Origin: Mycobacterium sp. OAS707
GTDB taxonomy: Bacteria; Actinomycetota; Actinomycetes; Mycobacteriales; Mycobacteriaceae
Length of the DNA stretch: 64,000 nucleotides
Reading direction: 5' to 3'
NCBI RefSeq assembly: GCF_014873705.1
Contig: NZ_JADBDS010000002.1
Coordinates: 496,001 to 560,000, forward strand
The notes under the pieces were generated by a model. It saw only the letters and a list, made by a program, of their open reading frames with translations. It searched no databases and was not told the origin of the DNA. Below are positions 1 through 8,044 of the stretch, piece by piece; positions within the stretch are counted from its first letter, which is position 1; every line of letters begins with the position of its first letter. The position numbers were made by a program, and so were the translations under genes.

Positions 1-898
1 GGCCCTCGTCGTCAATCTCCTTGAACGAGAACGGAACCGTGATGATGCGGCCGTCGAATTCGGGCACCGCGACCTGAGTGGCGACATCGAGCGGGGACAT
101 CCCGTCGTCGTTGTCCCGCCACTGCGTGCGTGAACTCGTCAGGCACAGACCCTGCAGGATCGGGATGTCCAGCGCGGCCAGATGCGCGACGTTCCAGCTG
201 TCGTCGTTGCCGCCCGCGGTGACGGTGGCGGGCGTGGCACCGCCAGCGGCGAGCACGGTCGCCACCATCGCGTCCGCGGTGGCCAGCAGATCGAGCATGC
301 CGGCGTCGGCGGTCCGCAGTGACGCGCAGTAGACGGGCAGCGGCCGACCGCCCGCCTGCTCGATGGCCCGGCACAGCGCCTCGATATAGCCGGTGTTGCC
401 TGCGAGGTGCTGAGCTCGGTAGTAGAGCACTGCCACGGTCGGGCCGTCCGTGTCGGGCGTCGCGCGGTCGAGGATGCCCCAACTCGGGGTGGTTTCCGGA
501 GGCGCGAAACCGAAGCCCGTCATCAACAACGTGTCGCACAGAAATGCGTACAGCTGGCGCAGGTTGGGTGTTCCACCCTGGGCGAGATAGATGTGCGATT
601 GCAGTGCCACACCCGCGGGCGTCGTCGAATGGCCCATCAGGTCGGCGTCGGGCCCCTGCTCGCCGCTGACGACGACGGTCGGAACGCCGCTTGCCACGAC
701 GGTGTCGATGCCGTCCTGCCACGCGCGGTAGCCGCCCAGGATGCGGACTACGGCGATGTCCGCACCGTCCAACAGCTCGTCGAGTTCACCGTCAACCAAC
801 CGCGACGGGTTCGCCCACCGGTAGCTCGCCCCGCTCTCTCGGGCGGTGATCAGGTCGGTGTCGGACGTCGAGAGCAGCAGGACGATCGGATCGGGCAC
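1..898 (-). CDS. cobN: Cobaltochelatase large subunit CobN, N-terminal part (cut by window edge)
   Basis: The frame runs open from a GTG at 898 to the window edge, giving the first 299 residues of a protein that is about 1,200 residues in the family. The N-terminus (PDPIVLLLSTSDTDLITA) and the stretch PEFDGRIITVPFSFKEIDDEG split over two lines of sequence near residue 280-299 are typical of CobN. CobN is the large subunit of the ATP-dependent aerobic cobaltochelatase that inserts Co2+ into hydrogenobyrinic acid a,c-diamide, with CobS and CobT-like partners that are not in this window. It lies 37 bp behind a 34-residue membrane peptide on the same strand, so the two are probably co-transcribed. 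The GTG start is inferred; an ATG just upstream at about 905 is in another frame. Confidence 0.93.
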   Translation of the reverse strand, partial: MPDPIVLLLSTSDTDLITARESGASYRWANPSRLVDGELDELLDGADIAVVRILGGYRAWQDGIDTVVASGVPTVVVSGEQGPDADLMGHSTTPAGVALQSHIYLAQGGTPNLRQLYAFLCDTLLMTGFGFAPPETTPSWGILDRATPDTDGPTVAVLYYRAQHLAGNTGYIEALCRAIEQAGGRPLPVYCASLRTADAGMLDLLATADAMVATVLAAGGATPATVTAGGNDDSWNVAHLAALDIPILQGLCLTSSRTQWRDNDDGMSPLDVATQVAVPEFDGRIITVPFSFKEIDDEG

Positions 899-935
899 CC
901 GTCATTACTACCCCAAGCTGGCCGCGGGCTGAGGC

Positions 936-1040
936 CTAGCTGCCGTTGCCCCAGCGGCCGTGCCATGTCTGCGGGTACGGCAGGCCGAGGCCGGCGATGA
1001 GTAACAGCACGAGTACGCCGAATGCGATTAGTGCGAACAT
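936..1040 (-). CDS. 34-residue single-pass membrane peptide upstream of cobN
   Basis: ATG at 1040 to TAG at 936-938. A Shine-Dalgarno AAAGGAACG sits 4-5 nt before the ATG, which is strong support for a real gene. Residues 2-20 are a continuous hydrophobic helix (FALIAFGVLVLLLIAGLGL), followed by a short polar tail with PYPQTWHGRWGNGS. It has the size and shape of the tiny membrane subunits that accompany transporters or large enzyme complexes. It is the first gene of the cobN transcript, and an inverted repeat stands 25 bp upstream. The function is unknown; a role in cobalt supply or in docking CobN to the membrane is only a guess from position. Confidence 0.65.
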   Translation of the reverse strand: MFALIAFGVLVLLLIAGLGLPYPQTWHGRWGNGS

Positions 1041-1064
1041 CGTCGTTCCTTTCGTGACATTCGG

Positions 1065-1086
1065 TTACTACACACGCGTGTAGTAA
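1065..1086. promoter_or_regulatory. Inverted repeat, probable operator for the small peptide-cobN transcript
   Basis: TTACTACAC, a 4-base spacer ACGC, then GTGTAGTAA: nine base pairs of perfect dyad symmetry. It lies 25-46 bp upstream of the ATG at 1040, where it would overlap a -10 region. The shape fits a TetR-type or GntR-type dimer site. No matching regulator gene is recognised in the window. It could also serve the dioxygenase gene at 1237, 150 bp away on the other strand. Confidence 0.55.
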
Positions 1087-1236
1087 CCCGGAACTTACGG
1101 CGCTACCAGCCGGTAATGAGTGAGTTGTGTGCCACGGATCACGACGGGCGCCGGTGTGGCGAGCGTCACATCCGGCTTCGAATCGCAGCCATTTAAACCG
1201 TGTTGGAAGGGCTGCGGCCGGCGGACGATTCGGCGC

Positions 1237-2157
1237 ATGACTGAACTCCTAGACGTGGTGAAACTCGGGGCCAACATCGGCGCCCGCATCGACGGTGTCC
1301 GACTGGCAGGCGATCTGAATGCCGAGACCATCGCGGCGATCAACGATGCACTCCTCGAGCACAAGGTGATCTTCTTCCGCGACCAGCACGACCTGGACGA
1401 CGACGGCCAACTTGCCTTCGCCAGCCGGTTGGGCACACCCACCACCGCGCATCCGACCCTGTCCGAGGGCGAGACGGTGTTGCCGATCGATTCGCGCTAC
1501 GACAAGGCCAACAGCTGGCACACCGATGTCACGTTCGTCGATCGCATTCCGAAAGCGTCTCTGCTGCGGGCAGTTTCCCTGCCAAGCTACGGCGGGACCA
1601 CGACGTGGGCCTCCACCGAAGCGGCGTATGACCAATTGCCCGCGCCGCTGCGGATACTCACCGAGAACCTTTGGGCGGTGCACACCAATCAGTACGACTA
1701 CGTCCGCGAGTACGCCGAGCCAAACGAGGCGCTGACAGACACAGTGCGCGAGTACCGGGAGGAGTTCGTCCGCGAGTACTACGAGACCGAACATCCGGTG
1801 GTGCGCGTTCATCCCGAAACCGGCAAGCGGGTGCTGCTGCTCGGCCACTTCATCAAACAGTTCGTCGGCCTTGGCTCCGCGGAGTCGGCAACCTTGTTCA
1901 ACCTGCTACAGGCTCGAGTTACCAAGCTGGAGAACACGATTCGATGGAGTTGGCTGCCTGGCGATGTGGCCATTTGGGATAACCGCGCCACCCAGCATTA
2001 TGCCGTCGCAGATTATGACGACCAGTACCGGCGGCTCAGCCGCGTCACGCTGGCCGGGGACATCCCCGTGGACATCCACGGCCAGCGCAGTCGCGCCGTC
2101 GTCGGCGACGCTACGCACTATTCGGAGGTGGTCAGCCCCATCGCCCTGGCGAGCTGA
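1237..2157 (+). CDS. TauD/TfdA-family Fe(II)/2-oxoglutarate dioxygenase
   Basis: A 306-residue protein of the taurine/alkylsulfate dioxygenase family, which couples oxidative decarboxylation of 2-oxoglutarate to hydroxylation of a sulfonate, sulfate ester or related substrate. The iron ligands are visible: H95-x-D97 in SWHTDVTF and the distal His254 in [12 protein letters not shown], followed by the RRLSRVTL segment that holds the arginine for the 2-oxoglutarate carboxylate. Length matches the family (about 280-310). The start at ATG 1237 gives [21 protein letters not shown], the usual beginning; the longer upstream reading from 1120 has no homology-like character. Closest in type to M. tuberculosis Rv3406 (alkyl sulfatase). 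It ends one base before the end of the convergent gene at 2159. The substrate cannot be told from the sequence. Confidence 0.85.
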   Translation: MTELLDVVKLGANIGARIDGVRLAGDLNAETIAAINDALLEHKVIFFRDQHDLDDDGQLAFASRLGTPTTAHPTLSEGETVLPIDSRYDKANSWHTDVTFVDRIPKASLLRAVSLPSYGGTTTWASTEAAYDQLPAPLRILTENLWAVHTNQYDYVREYAEPNEALTDTVREYREEFVREYYETEHPVVRVHPETGKRVLLLGHFIKQFVGLGSAESATLFNLLQARVTKLENTIRWSWLPGDVAIWDNRATQHYAVADYDDQYRRLSRVTLAGDIPVDIHGQRSRAVVGDATHYSEVVSPIALAS

Positions 2158-2158
2158 C

Positions 2159-2464
2159 CTACAGCCGATCCATTTCGCGCCCGATCAGCGCGTTCTCCAG
2201 CCACAAGTGCCGCTTCGGATACACCGGCTTCGGCGGCTGCGCCGCACTGGCGAACCAGTCACCGACGGCAGCGGCCACGACGTGTGCGGTGCCGACCCAC
2301 CCGCGGATCTTGGCGGGCGGCAATGCCACCGCTGCGGCCGTGCTGAAGAGCACCTGCTGTTCGGTGATCAGCGTTTGCGTTTCACTCGACGTCTGCGGCG
2401 AGGAGACGAGTCTCTCGCGACTCTCGTCGGGTTGTGGGCGATATGTCGTTGCCATGTCAGTCAT
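2159..2464 (-). CDS. Small unknown protein A of a paralogous pair (101 aa)
   Basis: The start is taken at ATG 2464 because GGGAGC lies 7 nt upstream; an in-frame GTG 15 bases earlier overlaps that site. The protein shares with the neighbour at 2738-3037 a central block, LITEQQVLFSTAAAVALPP, and a basic/aromatic tail, YPKRHLWLENALIGREMDRL. The middle contains one weakly hydrophobic helix (WVGTAHVVAAAVGDWFA). No signal peptide, metal motif or known domain is recognised. It is a stand-alone gene facing the dioxygenase gene tail to tail, with a leader that resembles that of its paralogue. Function unknown. Confidence 0.7.
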   Translation of the reverse strand: MTDMATTYRPQPDESRERLVSSPQTSSETQTLITEQQVLFSTAAAVALPPAKIRGWVGTAHVVAAAVGDWFASAAQPPKPVYPKRHLWLENALIGREMDRL

Positions 2465-2621
2465 TTCAGTTGCTCCCACCCTGTGTTCTCTTGGTGCCCG
2501 GCTGAGCCGAAGACCTCATGGGAGAAAATTAGCGCCGGTAACGGTATGTCTCACGCGTAGACGGGTACCTGATTATTCGGCTAATTCGCGAGCCGCTACC
2601 TAGGTACTTATCCGGGTACTT
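2465..2621 (-). promoter_or_regulatory. Leader of protein A, with repeated GTAC-type motifs
   Basis: Compared with the leader at 3038-3150, matching blocks occur in the same order: GGTGCCCGGCTG, CTCATGGGAGAA, GCCGGTAAC, CTCACGCGTA and ACCTGATTAT. In addition a CGGGTACCT/CGGGTACTT/AGGTACTT motif occurs three times (2562-2570, 2602-2609, 2613-2621). This looks like a duplicated promoter and 5' leader with binding sites for one regulator. No clear sigma-A boxes are seen. Confidence 0.45.
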
Positions 2622-2737
2622 GTGACGCGGCTAGGCATCGGCATTGACGTGGGCATAAACCGAAGGCCCGCCGAGAGGTGATGGCGCAGGCTTGCCCCCG
2701 CCCCTGCCCCAGCAACTCCGGCGGGCTCTCGGCATGG

Positions 2738-3037
2738 TCAGAGCCTCATCATCTCCCGCGCCATGCGGGAGTCCTCGAGATAGTCCTGACGGGACGGATA
2801 GTGCCGCCGCTTCGGTTGGGTTGTGTTGTCGGCCTTCACGAACGCTGCCGTCAGGAAAGCCACGACCGCCCCGGTCCAGCGTCGGCCGGTCTGCTCCGGC
2901 TGCAACGGCACAGCCGCTGCGGTGGCGAACAGCACCTGCTGCTCGGTGATCAAGACCGGCGTACGCGGCGCCTCGACGGCTGCGCGCCGGCCGGCCACCT
3001 CCGGTGTTGCGCCGAAAGACGCTAGTAACTCGGTCAT
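2738..3037 (-). CDS. Small unknown protein B of a paralogous pair (99 aa)
   Basis: Start at ATG 3037, preceded by a very strong GGGGGG Shine-Dalgarno 6-7 nt upstream. It carries the same central block as its neighbour (LITEQQVLFATAAAVPLQP), a W-containing hydrophobic helix (WTGAVVAFLTAAFVK) and the tail RRHYPSRQDYLEDSRMAREMMRL, spelled here in overlapping pieces. The two proteins share order and length, so they are tandem duplicates. It is divergent from cobG, 237 bp away. No known domain or function is recognised; the conserved tail and block suggest a folded protein rather than a leader peptide. Confidence 0.72.
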   Translation of the reverse strand: MTELLASFGATPEVAGRRAAVEAPRTPVLITEQQVLFATAAAVPLQPEQTGRRWTGAVVAFLTAAFVKADNTTQPKRRHYPSRQDYLEDSRMAREMMRL

Positions 3038-3150
3038 TTGGAATCCCCCCTGTTTTCGGTTGCTGCCGAACGGGTGGCCCGGCTGCTCGATGGGAAGAAT
3101 TCTCGGCCGGTACTTAGCGACCCTCACGAGTATCCAACTACCTGTTTATC
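3038..3150 (-). promoter_or_regulatory. Leader of protein B, homologous to that of protein A
   Basis: Contains the same ordered blocks as the leader at 2465-2580 (GGTGGCCCGGCTG, CTCGATGGGAAGAA, GCCGGTACTT, CTCACGAGTA, ACCTGTTTAT). CCGGTACTT at 3107-3115 repeats the motif found three times in the other leader. The stretch up to cobG at 3275 holds the divergent promoters; no consensus -35/-10 pair stands out. Confidence 0.45.
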
Positions 3151-3274
3151 GCGCTCACCACCTACTCATGCATTTCACGCAAAGCCAGATGCACGCCTTA
3201 TCTAGGCATGCATCCGATTTCAGCAATGTCGGCGGACACACTGTCAACGCTCAACATGTGCGCCGTACCGTGAT

Positions 3275-4393
3275 GTGGTGGCCAGAACCCGCGACCGCGA
3301 CGCCTGCCCTGGCGCGCTGCAACTGCACCAGGCGGCCGACGGTGCGCTGGCCCGGGTGCGGTTACCAGGCGGTGTGATCTCACCCGGACAGCTGGAGGCC
3401 CTCGCCAGAGCCGCGACGGAGTTCGCGTCGCCTGCCATGGAGCTCACGTCTCGCGGCAACATCCAACTGCGGGCCATCACCGACACCGCGTCGGTCGCCG
3501 AAATCGCCGCCGCCGCAGGCTTGTTGCCTTCGCAAACGCATGAGCGGGTACGCAACATCGTCGCCTCTCCACTGTCCGGTCGCATCGGAGGCATGACCGA
3601 CATCCGCGCGTTGGTCACCGAATTGGATGAGGCGATCCAATCCGAGCCTGCGCTCGCGGAGTTGCCGGGCCGGTTCCTGTTCGGTATTGACGACGGCCAC
3701 GCCGACATCTCGGGCCTCGCCGCCGATGCAGGGGCACATTTTCTCGACGAGACCACCGCGGCCCTGCTGCTGGGAGGCCGCGACACCGGCGTGCGACTTG
3801 ACCGTTCCGACGTCGTTCCGGCATTGATCGCTGTCGCGACACGATTCGTCGACGATCGCGGAAAGGCCTGGCGCATAGCCGAAATGGCCGACAGCGCACC
3901 GCTGCTGGAGGGCTTCACTGCCGGCGCGGAAAACGGCGCGACGTGGCAGGCGGTGAACAGGCCGCCAGTCGGGTGGCTACCGCAGGACGACGGCCGCGTC
4001 ACCCTCGGCGCGGCCGTGCCGCTTGGCGTGTTGCAGGCCAGGGTCGCCGAGTTTCTCGCGGCGATCGGCGCGCCGTTGGCGATCACCCCGTGGCGCTCCG
4101 TGCTGGTCTTCGACCTCGACGAAGGCGTTGCCGACACCGCGCTGCGCGTGTTGGCGCCGATGGATCTGGTGTTCGACGAGACTTCGCCCTGGCTGTCGGT
4201 CAGCGCGTGCACGGGCAGCCCCGGCTGCCCACATTCGGCCGCCGACGTCCGCGCCGACGCCACTGCCGCGCTCGACGACCCCGCCGAAGGGCATCGGCAC
4301 TTCGTCGGCTGCGAACGCGCCTGCGGCAGCCCGCCCGTCGGTCAGATACTGATCGCCACCGGGGACGGTTATCAGCGCCGCGCGCGTTCGTAG
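3275..4393 (+). CDS. cobG: Precorrin-3B synthase CobG
   Basis: A 372-residue ferredoxin-nitrite/sulfite reductase-like protein. CobG uses a [4Fe-4S] cluster and O2 to convert precorrin-3A to precorrin-3B with the C20-hydroxylated gamma-lactone, the oxygen-dependent step of aerobic cobalamin synthesis. The N-terminus DACPGALQLHQAADGALARVRLPGG and MELTSRGNIQLR are typical. Cluster ligands are C312-x5-C318 (ACTGSPGCPHS) and C346-x3-C350 (GCERACGSPP). The start is GTG 3275 (or the adjacent GTG 3278); both keep the whole domain. The last 22 bases overlap the convergent ABATE-domain gene. In M. tuberculosis the order cobG-cobH-cobIJ is uninterrupted; here two genes are inserted after cobG. Confidence 0.93.
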   Translation: MVARTRDRDACPGALQLHQAADGALARVRLPGGVISPGQLEALARAATEFASPAMELTSRGNIQLRAITDTASVAEIAAAAGLLPSQTHERVRNIVASPLSGRIGGMTDIRALVTELDEAIQSEPALAELPGRFLFGIDDGHADISGLAADAGAHFLDETTAALLLGGRDTGVRLDRSDVVPALIAVATRFVDDRGKAWRIAEMADSAPLLEGFTAGAENGATWQAVNRPPVGWLPQDDGRVTLGAAVPLGVLQARVAEFLAAIGAPLAITPWRSVLVFDLDEGVADTALRVLAPMDLVFDETSPWLSVSACTGSPGCPHSAADVRADATAALDDPAEGHRHFVGCERACGSPPVGQILIATGDGYQRRARS

Positions 4394-4959
4394 TGCCTGC
4401 GGGCGCGATCGCGATTACCGCAGTCGGCGGCGCTGCACCATCGTCGGTTCCGCCGGTGACTGCTGTCCAGGAACAGCCAGCCGCATGCGACGTCGCCGCA
4501 CGCCTTGACGCGGTCGCGTGAAATCTGCGTAAGCAAGTCGACGGCGGCGACAGCCAATCGATCGACCGGTGTGCACACCGTCGGCTGTCGATCGATCCAC
4601 TCGATGCCGTCGTCGACGGCGCGAAGCTCCCTGCGCTGCAACGCAGTTCGGCATTCTGCGCCGATCGTCTGTAACGCCGCCTGCGTTCCGTCGGTCCACA
4701 GGGCGTGGAGCGCCTCCCGTAGCCGCCTGGCACGCGCGACTGCGCGCTCAGCAGAGTCGCTGTCTGACCGCATGGCGCGCACGAGTGCATCTGCTTCGGT
4801 GGCTGACACCACTCCTGCGTGGCGAGACCAGCCAACCAGATCGGAGTAGTTGCCGAGATTGTCGACGCGCCGCGCGTCGTCGCCCCGCCAAGCGACCGTG
4901 TTCACGAGGTCGATCACCGGGTGGCCCCCGCGCAGGGCGAGCTTGTCGGCGGCTGTCAC
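4372..4959 (-). CDS. ABATE/CGNR zinc-finger transcription regulator
   Basis: A 195-residue protein with the N-terminal ABATE (DUF1470) fold, including GGHPVIDLVNTVAWRGD, and a C-terminal CGNR zinc finger: CGDVACGWLFLDSS, then RWCSAADCGNRDRARR. This family consists of predicted DNA- or RNA-binding stress regulators of actinobacteria. The start is put at GTG 4959 (MTAADKLALRGG); a TTG 21 bases upstream lies in the operator and is less likely. The gene is divergent from the EamA transporter, with a palindrome between them, so it probably controls both itself and the transporter. Confidence 0.82.
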   Translation of the reverse strand: MTAADKLALRGGHPVIDLVNTVAWRGDDARRVDNLGNYSDLVGWSRHAGVVSATEADALVRAMRSDSDSAERAVARARRLREALHALWTDGTQAALQTIGAECRTALQRRELRAVDDGIEWIDRQPTVCTPVDRLAVAAVDLLTQISRDRVKACGDVACGWLFLDSSHRRNRRWCSAADCGNRDRARRHYERARR

Positions 4960-4968
4960 GTATCTGAT

Positions 4969-5001
4969 TCTAACAGTCAAATATGATGTTTATATGTTAG
5001 A
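4969..5001. promoter_or_regulatory. AT-rich inverted repeat between ABATE regulator and EamA transporter
   Basis: TCTAACA (4969-4975) and TGTTAGA (4995-5001) form a perfect 7-bp dyad around an AT-rich core that contains ATATGATGTTTATAT. It fills the gap between the two divergent genes, in a stretch far poorer in G+C than the rest, and covers the ATG at 4994, which argues for a transporter start further downstream. Probable operator of the regulator at 4372-4959. Confidence 0.6.
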
Positions 5002-5023
5002 CACCGAGGGAATGCGATCGCCG

Positions 5024-5899
5024 ATGACCACAATCGATCGAACGCATACCGCATCGCTGGGACTGGCCGCAGGCGCCATCAGTCTGTCGGCGTCTGCCGT
5101 GCTCCTCGGACTGGCAGCCACGAACCCGGCCACCGCATCCACCGCCAGGTGCCTGTTCGCCCTGCCGGTCGTCGCCGCGCTCGCCATCGCCGAGCGACGG
5201 CAGCACGGCGCGCTGAGCAGACGCGCGTGCGGCTGGGCGGGGTTGTGCGGTGTGCTGTTCGCGGCCGACATGTTGTGGTGGACGCAGTCGATTCCCGAGG
5301 TCGGCGCGGGCCTTTCGACAGTGTTGGTCAACGTTCAGGTCGCGCTGGTGCCACTGCTGGCGTGGCTGGTCGACGGCGAACGCGTCGGGGCGCGGTTCCT
5401 GTGGGCGCTGCCCGTCATCCTGGTCGGCGTGCTGTTGGCAGGCGGCATCTTCGAACACGGCGTCAGCGGCACCAACCCCACAGCGGGCACCGTGCATTCG
5501 GTAGCCGCCGCGCTCTGCTACTCCGGCTTCCTTTTCCTGCTACGTCGCGGCGGCCAGGACGGCCAACCGATGCAGACCTATGCGATCGTGCTCGCGTCGG
5601 CGGCGGCGGTCGCGATGGCGGTGGGCCTCGTCGCAGGCAACCTCGACGTCGCGCCCGGATGGTCCACCGCGGGCTGGCTGGTACTGGTCACCCTGACCGG
5701 GCAACTCCTCGGCTGGTTGTTGGTGGCCGTCTACACACCGAAGCTGCCGAGCGAGGTCAGCTCAGCGCTGCTGATGGTGATGCCGATCGGAGCCATCGTG
5801 CTCGGCGCGCTGGTACTCGGGGAGCGGCCCTCGCCGCTGCAGTTGGCAGGCTGCGCGCTGGTGCTGGTCGCGAGCTACGCCGGAACCGCCCGCCGCTAG
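5024..5899 (+). CDS. EamA/DMT-family transporter
   Basis: A 291-residue integral membrane protein with about ten hydrophobic segments arranged as two EamA repeats, the drug/metabolite transporter fold (RhaT/YdcZ-like exporters or permeases). Glycine-rich helices such as GLAAGAISLSASAVLLGLAA and GLCGVLFAADMLWW are characteristic. Three in-frame starts compete: ATG 4994 (inside the operator), ATG 5012 and ATG 5024; the last has GAGGGA 12 nt upstream and is chosen with low certainty. Substrate unknown. The divergent ABATE regulator suggests export of a toxic metabolite or drug that the regulator senses. Confidence 0.82.
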   Translation: MTTIDRTHTASLGLAAGAISLSASAVLLGLAATNPATASTARCLFALPVVAALAIAERRQHGALSRRACGWAGLCGVLFAADMLWWTQSIPEVGAGLSTVLVNVQVALVPLLAWLVDGERVGARFLWALPVILVGVLLAGGIFEHGVSGTNPTAGTVHSVAAALCYSGFLFLLRRGGQDGQPMQTYAIVLASAAAVAMAVGLVAGNLDVAPGWSTAGWLVLVTLTGQLLGWLLVAVYTPKLPSEVSSALLMVMPIGAIVLGALVLGERPSPLQLAGCALVLVASYAGTARR

Positions 5900-5908
5900 T
5901 GTGAGCGG

Positions 5909-6535
5909 GTGCTCGACTACATCCGCGACGCCGCCGAGATCTACCGGCAGTCGTTCGCGACGATCCGCGCCGAGGCGGATCTCTCGCGGTTTCCCGACGA
6001 CGTAGCTCGGGTGGTCGTTCGGCTGATCCACACCTGCGGGCAGGTCGACGTCGCCGAACACGTCGCGTTCAGCGGCGACGTCGTGGCCAAGGCCCACGCC
6101 GCGCTGGCCGCAGGAGCACCGATCTTGTGCGATTCCTCGATGGTGGCCGCGGGCATCACGAAATCCCGGCTGCCCGCCGACAACGAGGTGGTCTCGCTGG
6201 TGGCCGATCCGAGGGCACCCGCTCTGGCCGAGCGTCTGGGCTCGACGCGATCGGCGGCCGCGGTCGACTTGTGGGCCGACCGGCTAGGCGGTGCAGTAGT
6301 GGCGATCGGCAACGCCCCGACTGCGTTGTTTCGACTACTGGAGCTGATCGACGACGGCGCTGCCACCCCCGCCGCGGTGTTGGGCGGACCAGTCGGGTTC
6401 GTCGGCTCGGCGCAGTCGAAGCAGGAGCTGATCGACCGACCCCGGGGCATGGCGTATCTGGTGGTCAAGGGCCGCCGCGGCGGCAGCGCGATGGCGGCCG
6501 CGGCCGTAAACGCGATCGCGAGCGACACCGAATGA
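5909..6535 (+). CDS. cobH: Precorrin-8X methylmutase CobH
   Basis: A 208-residue CobH/CbiC protein that moves the methyl group from C11 to C12 of precorrin-8X to give hydrogenobyrinic acid. The catalytic histidine region is clear: [20 protein letters not shown] with His41. [15 protein letters not shown] and [16 protein letters not shown] are the other conserved loops. GTG start at 5909, nine bases after the EamA stop codon, so it may be transcribed together with that gene. The stop codon overlaps the ATG of cobIJ (ATGA), showing translational coupling. Confidence 0.93.
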   Translation: MLDYIRDAAEIYRQSFATIRAEADLSRFPDDVARVVVRLIHTCGQVDVAEHVAFSGDVVAKAHAALAAGAPILCDSSMVAAGITKSRLPADNEVVSLVADPRAPALAERLGSTRSAAAVDLWADRLGGAVVAIGNAPTALFRLLELIDDGAATPAAVLGGPVGFVGSAQSKQELIDRPRGMAYLVVKGRRGGSAMAAAAVNAIASDTE

Positions 6536-8010
6536 GCCCGGGCACGCTCTGGGGCGTTGGCCTCGGGCCCGGCGACCCCGAACTCGTGACGGTCAAGGCG
6601 GCCAGGGTGATCGGTGAGGCCGACGTCATCGCGTATCACAGCGCCCGGCACGGCCGCAGCATCGCGCGTGGCATCGCCGAACCGTACCTGCGGCCGGGCC
6701 AGATCGAGGAGCACCTCGTCTACCCGGTCACCACCGAGACCACCGACCATCCCGGCGGTTACGCCGGCGCGATGGAGGACTTCTACCGCGAGTCCGCCGA
6801 CCGGATCGCCGCCCACCTCGAGGCGGGCCGCAACGTGGCGCTGCTCGCGGAGGGCGATCCGCTTTTCTACAGCTCGTACATGCATATGCACACCCGGCTG
6901 ACGGAGCGCTTCGACGCCGTGATCATTCCCGGCGTGACTTCGGTCAGCGCGGCCTCGGCGGCAACGGGTACGCCGCTGGTGCAGGGCGATGAGGTGCTGA
7001 CGATCCTGCCCGGCACGCTGCCCGTCGACGAGCTCAAGCGCCGACTCGCCGATACCGACGCCGCCGTGGTCCTCAAGCTTGGTCGCTCGTATCCTGCTGT
7101 GCGAGAAGCACTTTCGTCAGTCGGACGACTCGACGCGACGTTCTACGTGGAGCGGGCCAGCACAGCGAAGGAGCGAGTGCTGGCGGCAGGCGACGTCGAG
7201 GACGACACGGTGCCGTACTTCTCGTTGGCGATGCTGCCCGGTGCCACCGCGGCACCGGCGGTCCCACCGACAGGCAGTGTCGCCGTGGTCGGCCTTGGCC
7301 CCGGCGACAGCGACTGGGTGACGCCGCAGAGCCGCCGCGAGTTGGCCGCCGCCACCGACCTGATCGGCTACGGCCCCTACCTCGACCGGGTCGGCACCCG
7401 TGACGGCCAGCGCCGCCACCCCAGCGACAACACCGACGAGCCCGCACGCGCCCGGCTCGCTTGCACCCTGGCCCAGCAGGGGCACGCGGTCGCGGTGGTG
7501 TCGTCCGGGGATCCCGGCGTGTTCGCGATGGCAACCGCCGTGCTCGAGGAGGCCAAGCAATGGCCGGGCGTTGACGTTCGGGTGATCCCAGCGATGACGG
7601 CCGCGCAGGCCGTGGCGAGCCGGGTCGGCGCCCCGCTTGGCCACGACTATGCGGTCATCTCGCTGTCCGATCGGCTCAAACCGTGGGAGGTCATCGAGCA
7701 GCGCCTGACCGCCGCGGCGCAGGCCGATCTGGTCCTGGCGATCTACAACCCCGCCTCGAAGGCACGCACGTGGCAGGTCGGTGCGATGCGTGATCTGCTG
7801 CTGGCCCACCGTGATTCCAGCACCCCGGTGGTGATCGGTCGCGACGTGTCGGGCTCACGGGAACACGTGAAGGTGGTCAGGCTGGCCGACCTCGACCCCG
7901 CCGACGTCGACATGCGCTGCCTGTTGATCATCGGGTCGTCGCAGACCCAGTGGTACTCCGACGAATCCGGGGACAAAGTGTTCACGCCGCGCCGCTACCC
8001 CGAGTTGTGA
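6532..8010 (+). CDS. cobIJ: Fused precorrin-2 C20- and precorrin-3B C17-methyltransferase CobIJ
   Basis: A 492-residue fusion of two SAM-dependent tetrapyrrole methylases. The N-terminal half (residues 1-240) is Cob[21 protein letters not shown], then [16 protein letters not shown] and [20 protein letters not shown]. The C-terminal half (from about residue 247) is Cob[30 protein letters not shown] and [11 protein letters not shown]. CobI methylates precorrin-2 at C20; CobJ methylates C17 with ring contraction. The fusion is usual in mycobacteria. The ATG at 6532 overlaps the cobH stop codon; a much longer frame upstream is only the antiphase of cobH. Confidence 0.94.
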   Translation: MSPGTLWGVGLGPGDPELVTVKAARVIGEADVIAYHSARHGRSIARGIAEPYLRPGQIEEHLVYPVTTETTDHPGGYAGAMEDFYRESADRIAAHLEAGRNVALLAEGDPLFYSSYMHMHTRLTERFDAVIIPGVTSVSAASAATGTPLVQGDEVLTILPGTLPVDELKRRLADTDAAVVLKLGRSYPAVREALSSVGRLDATFYVERASTAKERVLAAGDVEDDTVPYFSLAMLPGATAAPAVPPTGSVAVVGLGPGDSDWVTPQSRRELAAATDLIGYGPYLDRVGTRDGQRRHPSDNTDEPARARLACTLAQQGHAVAVVSSGDPGVFAMATAVLEEAKQWPGVDVRVIPAMTAAQAVASRVGAPLGHDYAVISLSDRLKPWEVIEQRLTAAAQADLVLAIYNPASKARTWQVGAMRDLLLAHRDSSTPVVIGRDVSGSREHVKVVRLADLDPADVDMRCLLIIGSSQTQWYSDESGDKVFTPRRYPEL

Positions 8011-8044
8011 CTTCGCCGAAACTGTCGCAGGCTCGACTGCTAAC

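Noticed and set aside
12..722. 236-codon minus-strand frame at the window start
   Set aside because: It is an Arg-rich shadow in a different frame of cobN, which gives a clean CobN sequence from GTG 898 to the edge.
899..1236. Cobalamin riboswitch upstream of cobN or the dioxygenase
   Set aside because: No B12-box-like core or long structured leader was seen; the space is too short and is explained by the small gene and an inverted repeat.
6127..6531. Upstream extension of the cobIJ frame
   Set aside because: It is an alternate frame of cobH; the ATGA overlap at 6532 is the natural start.
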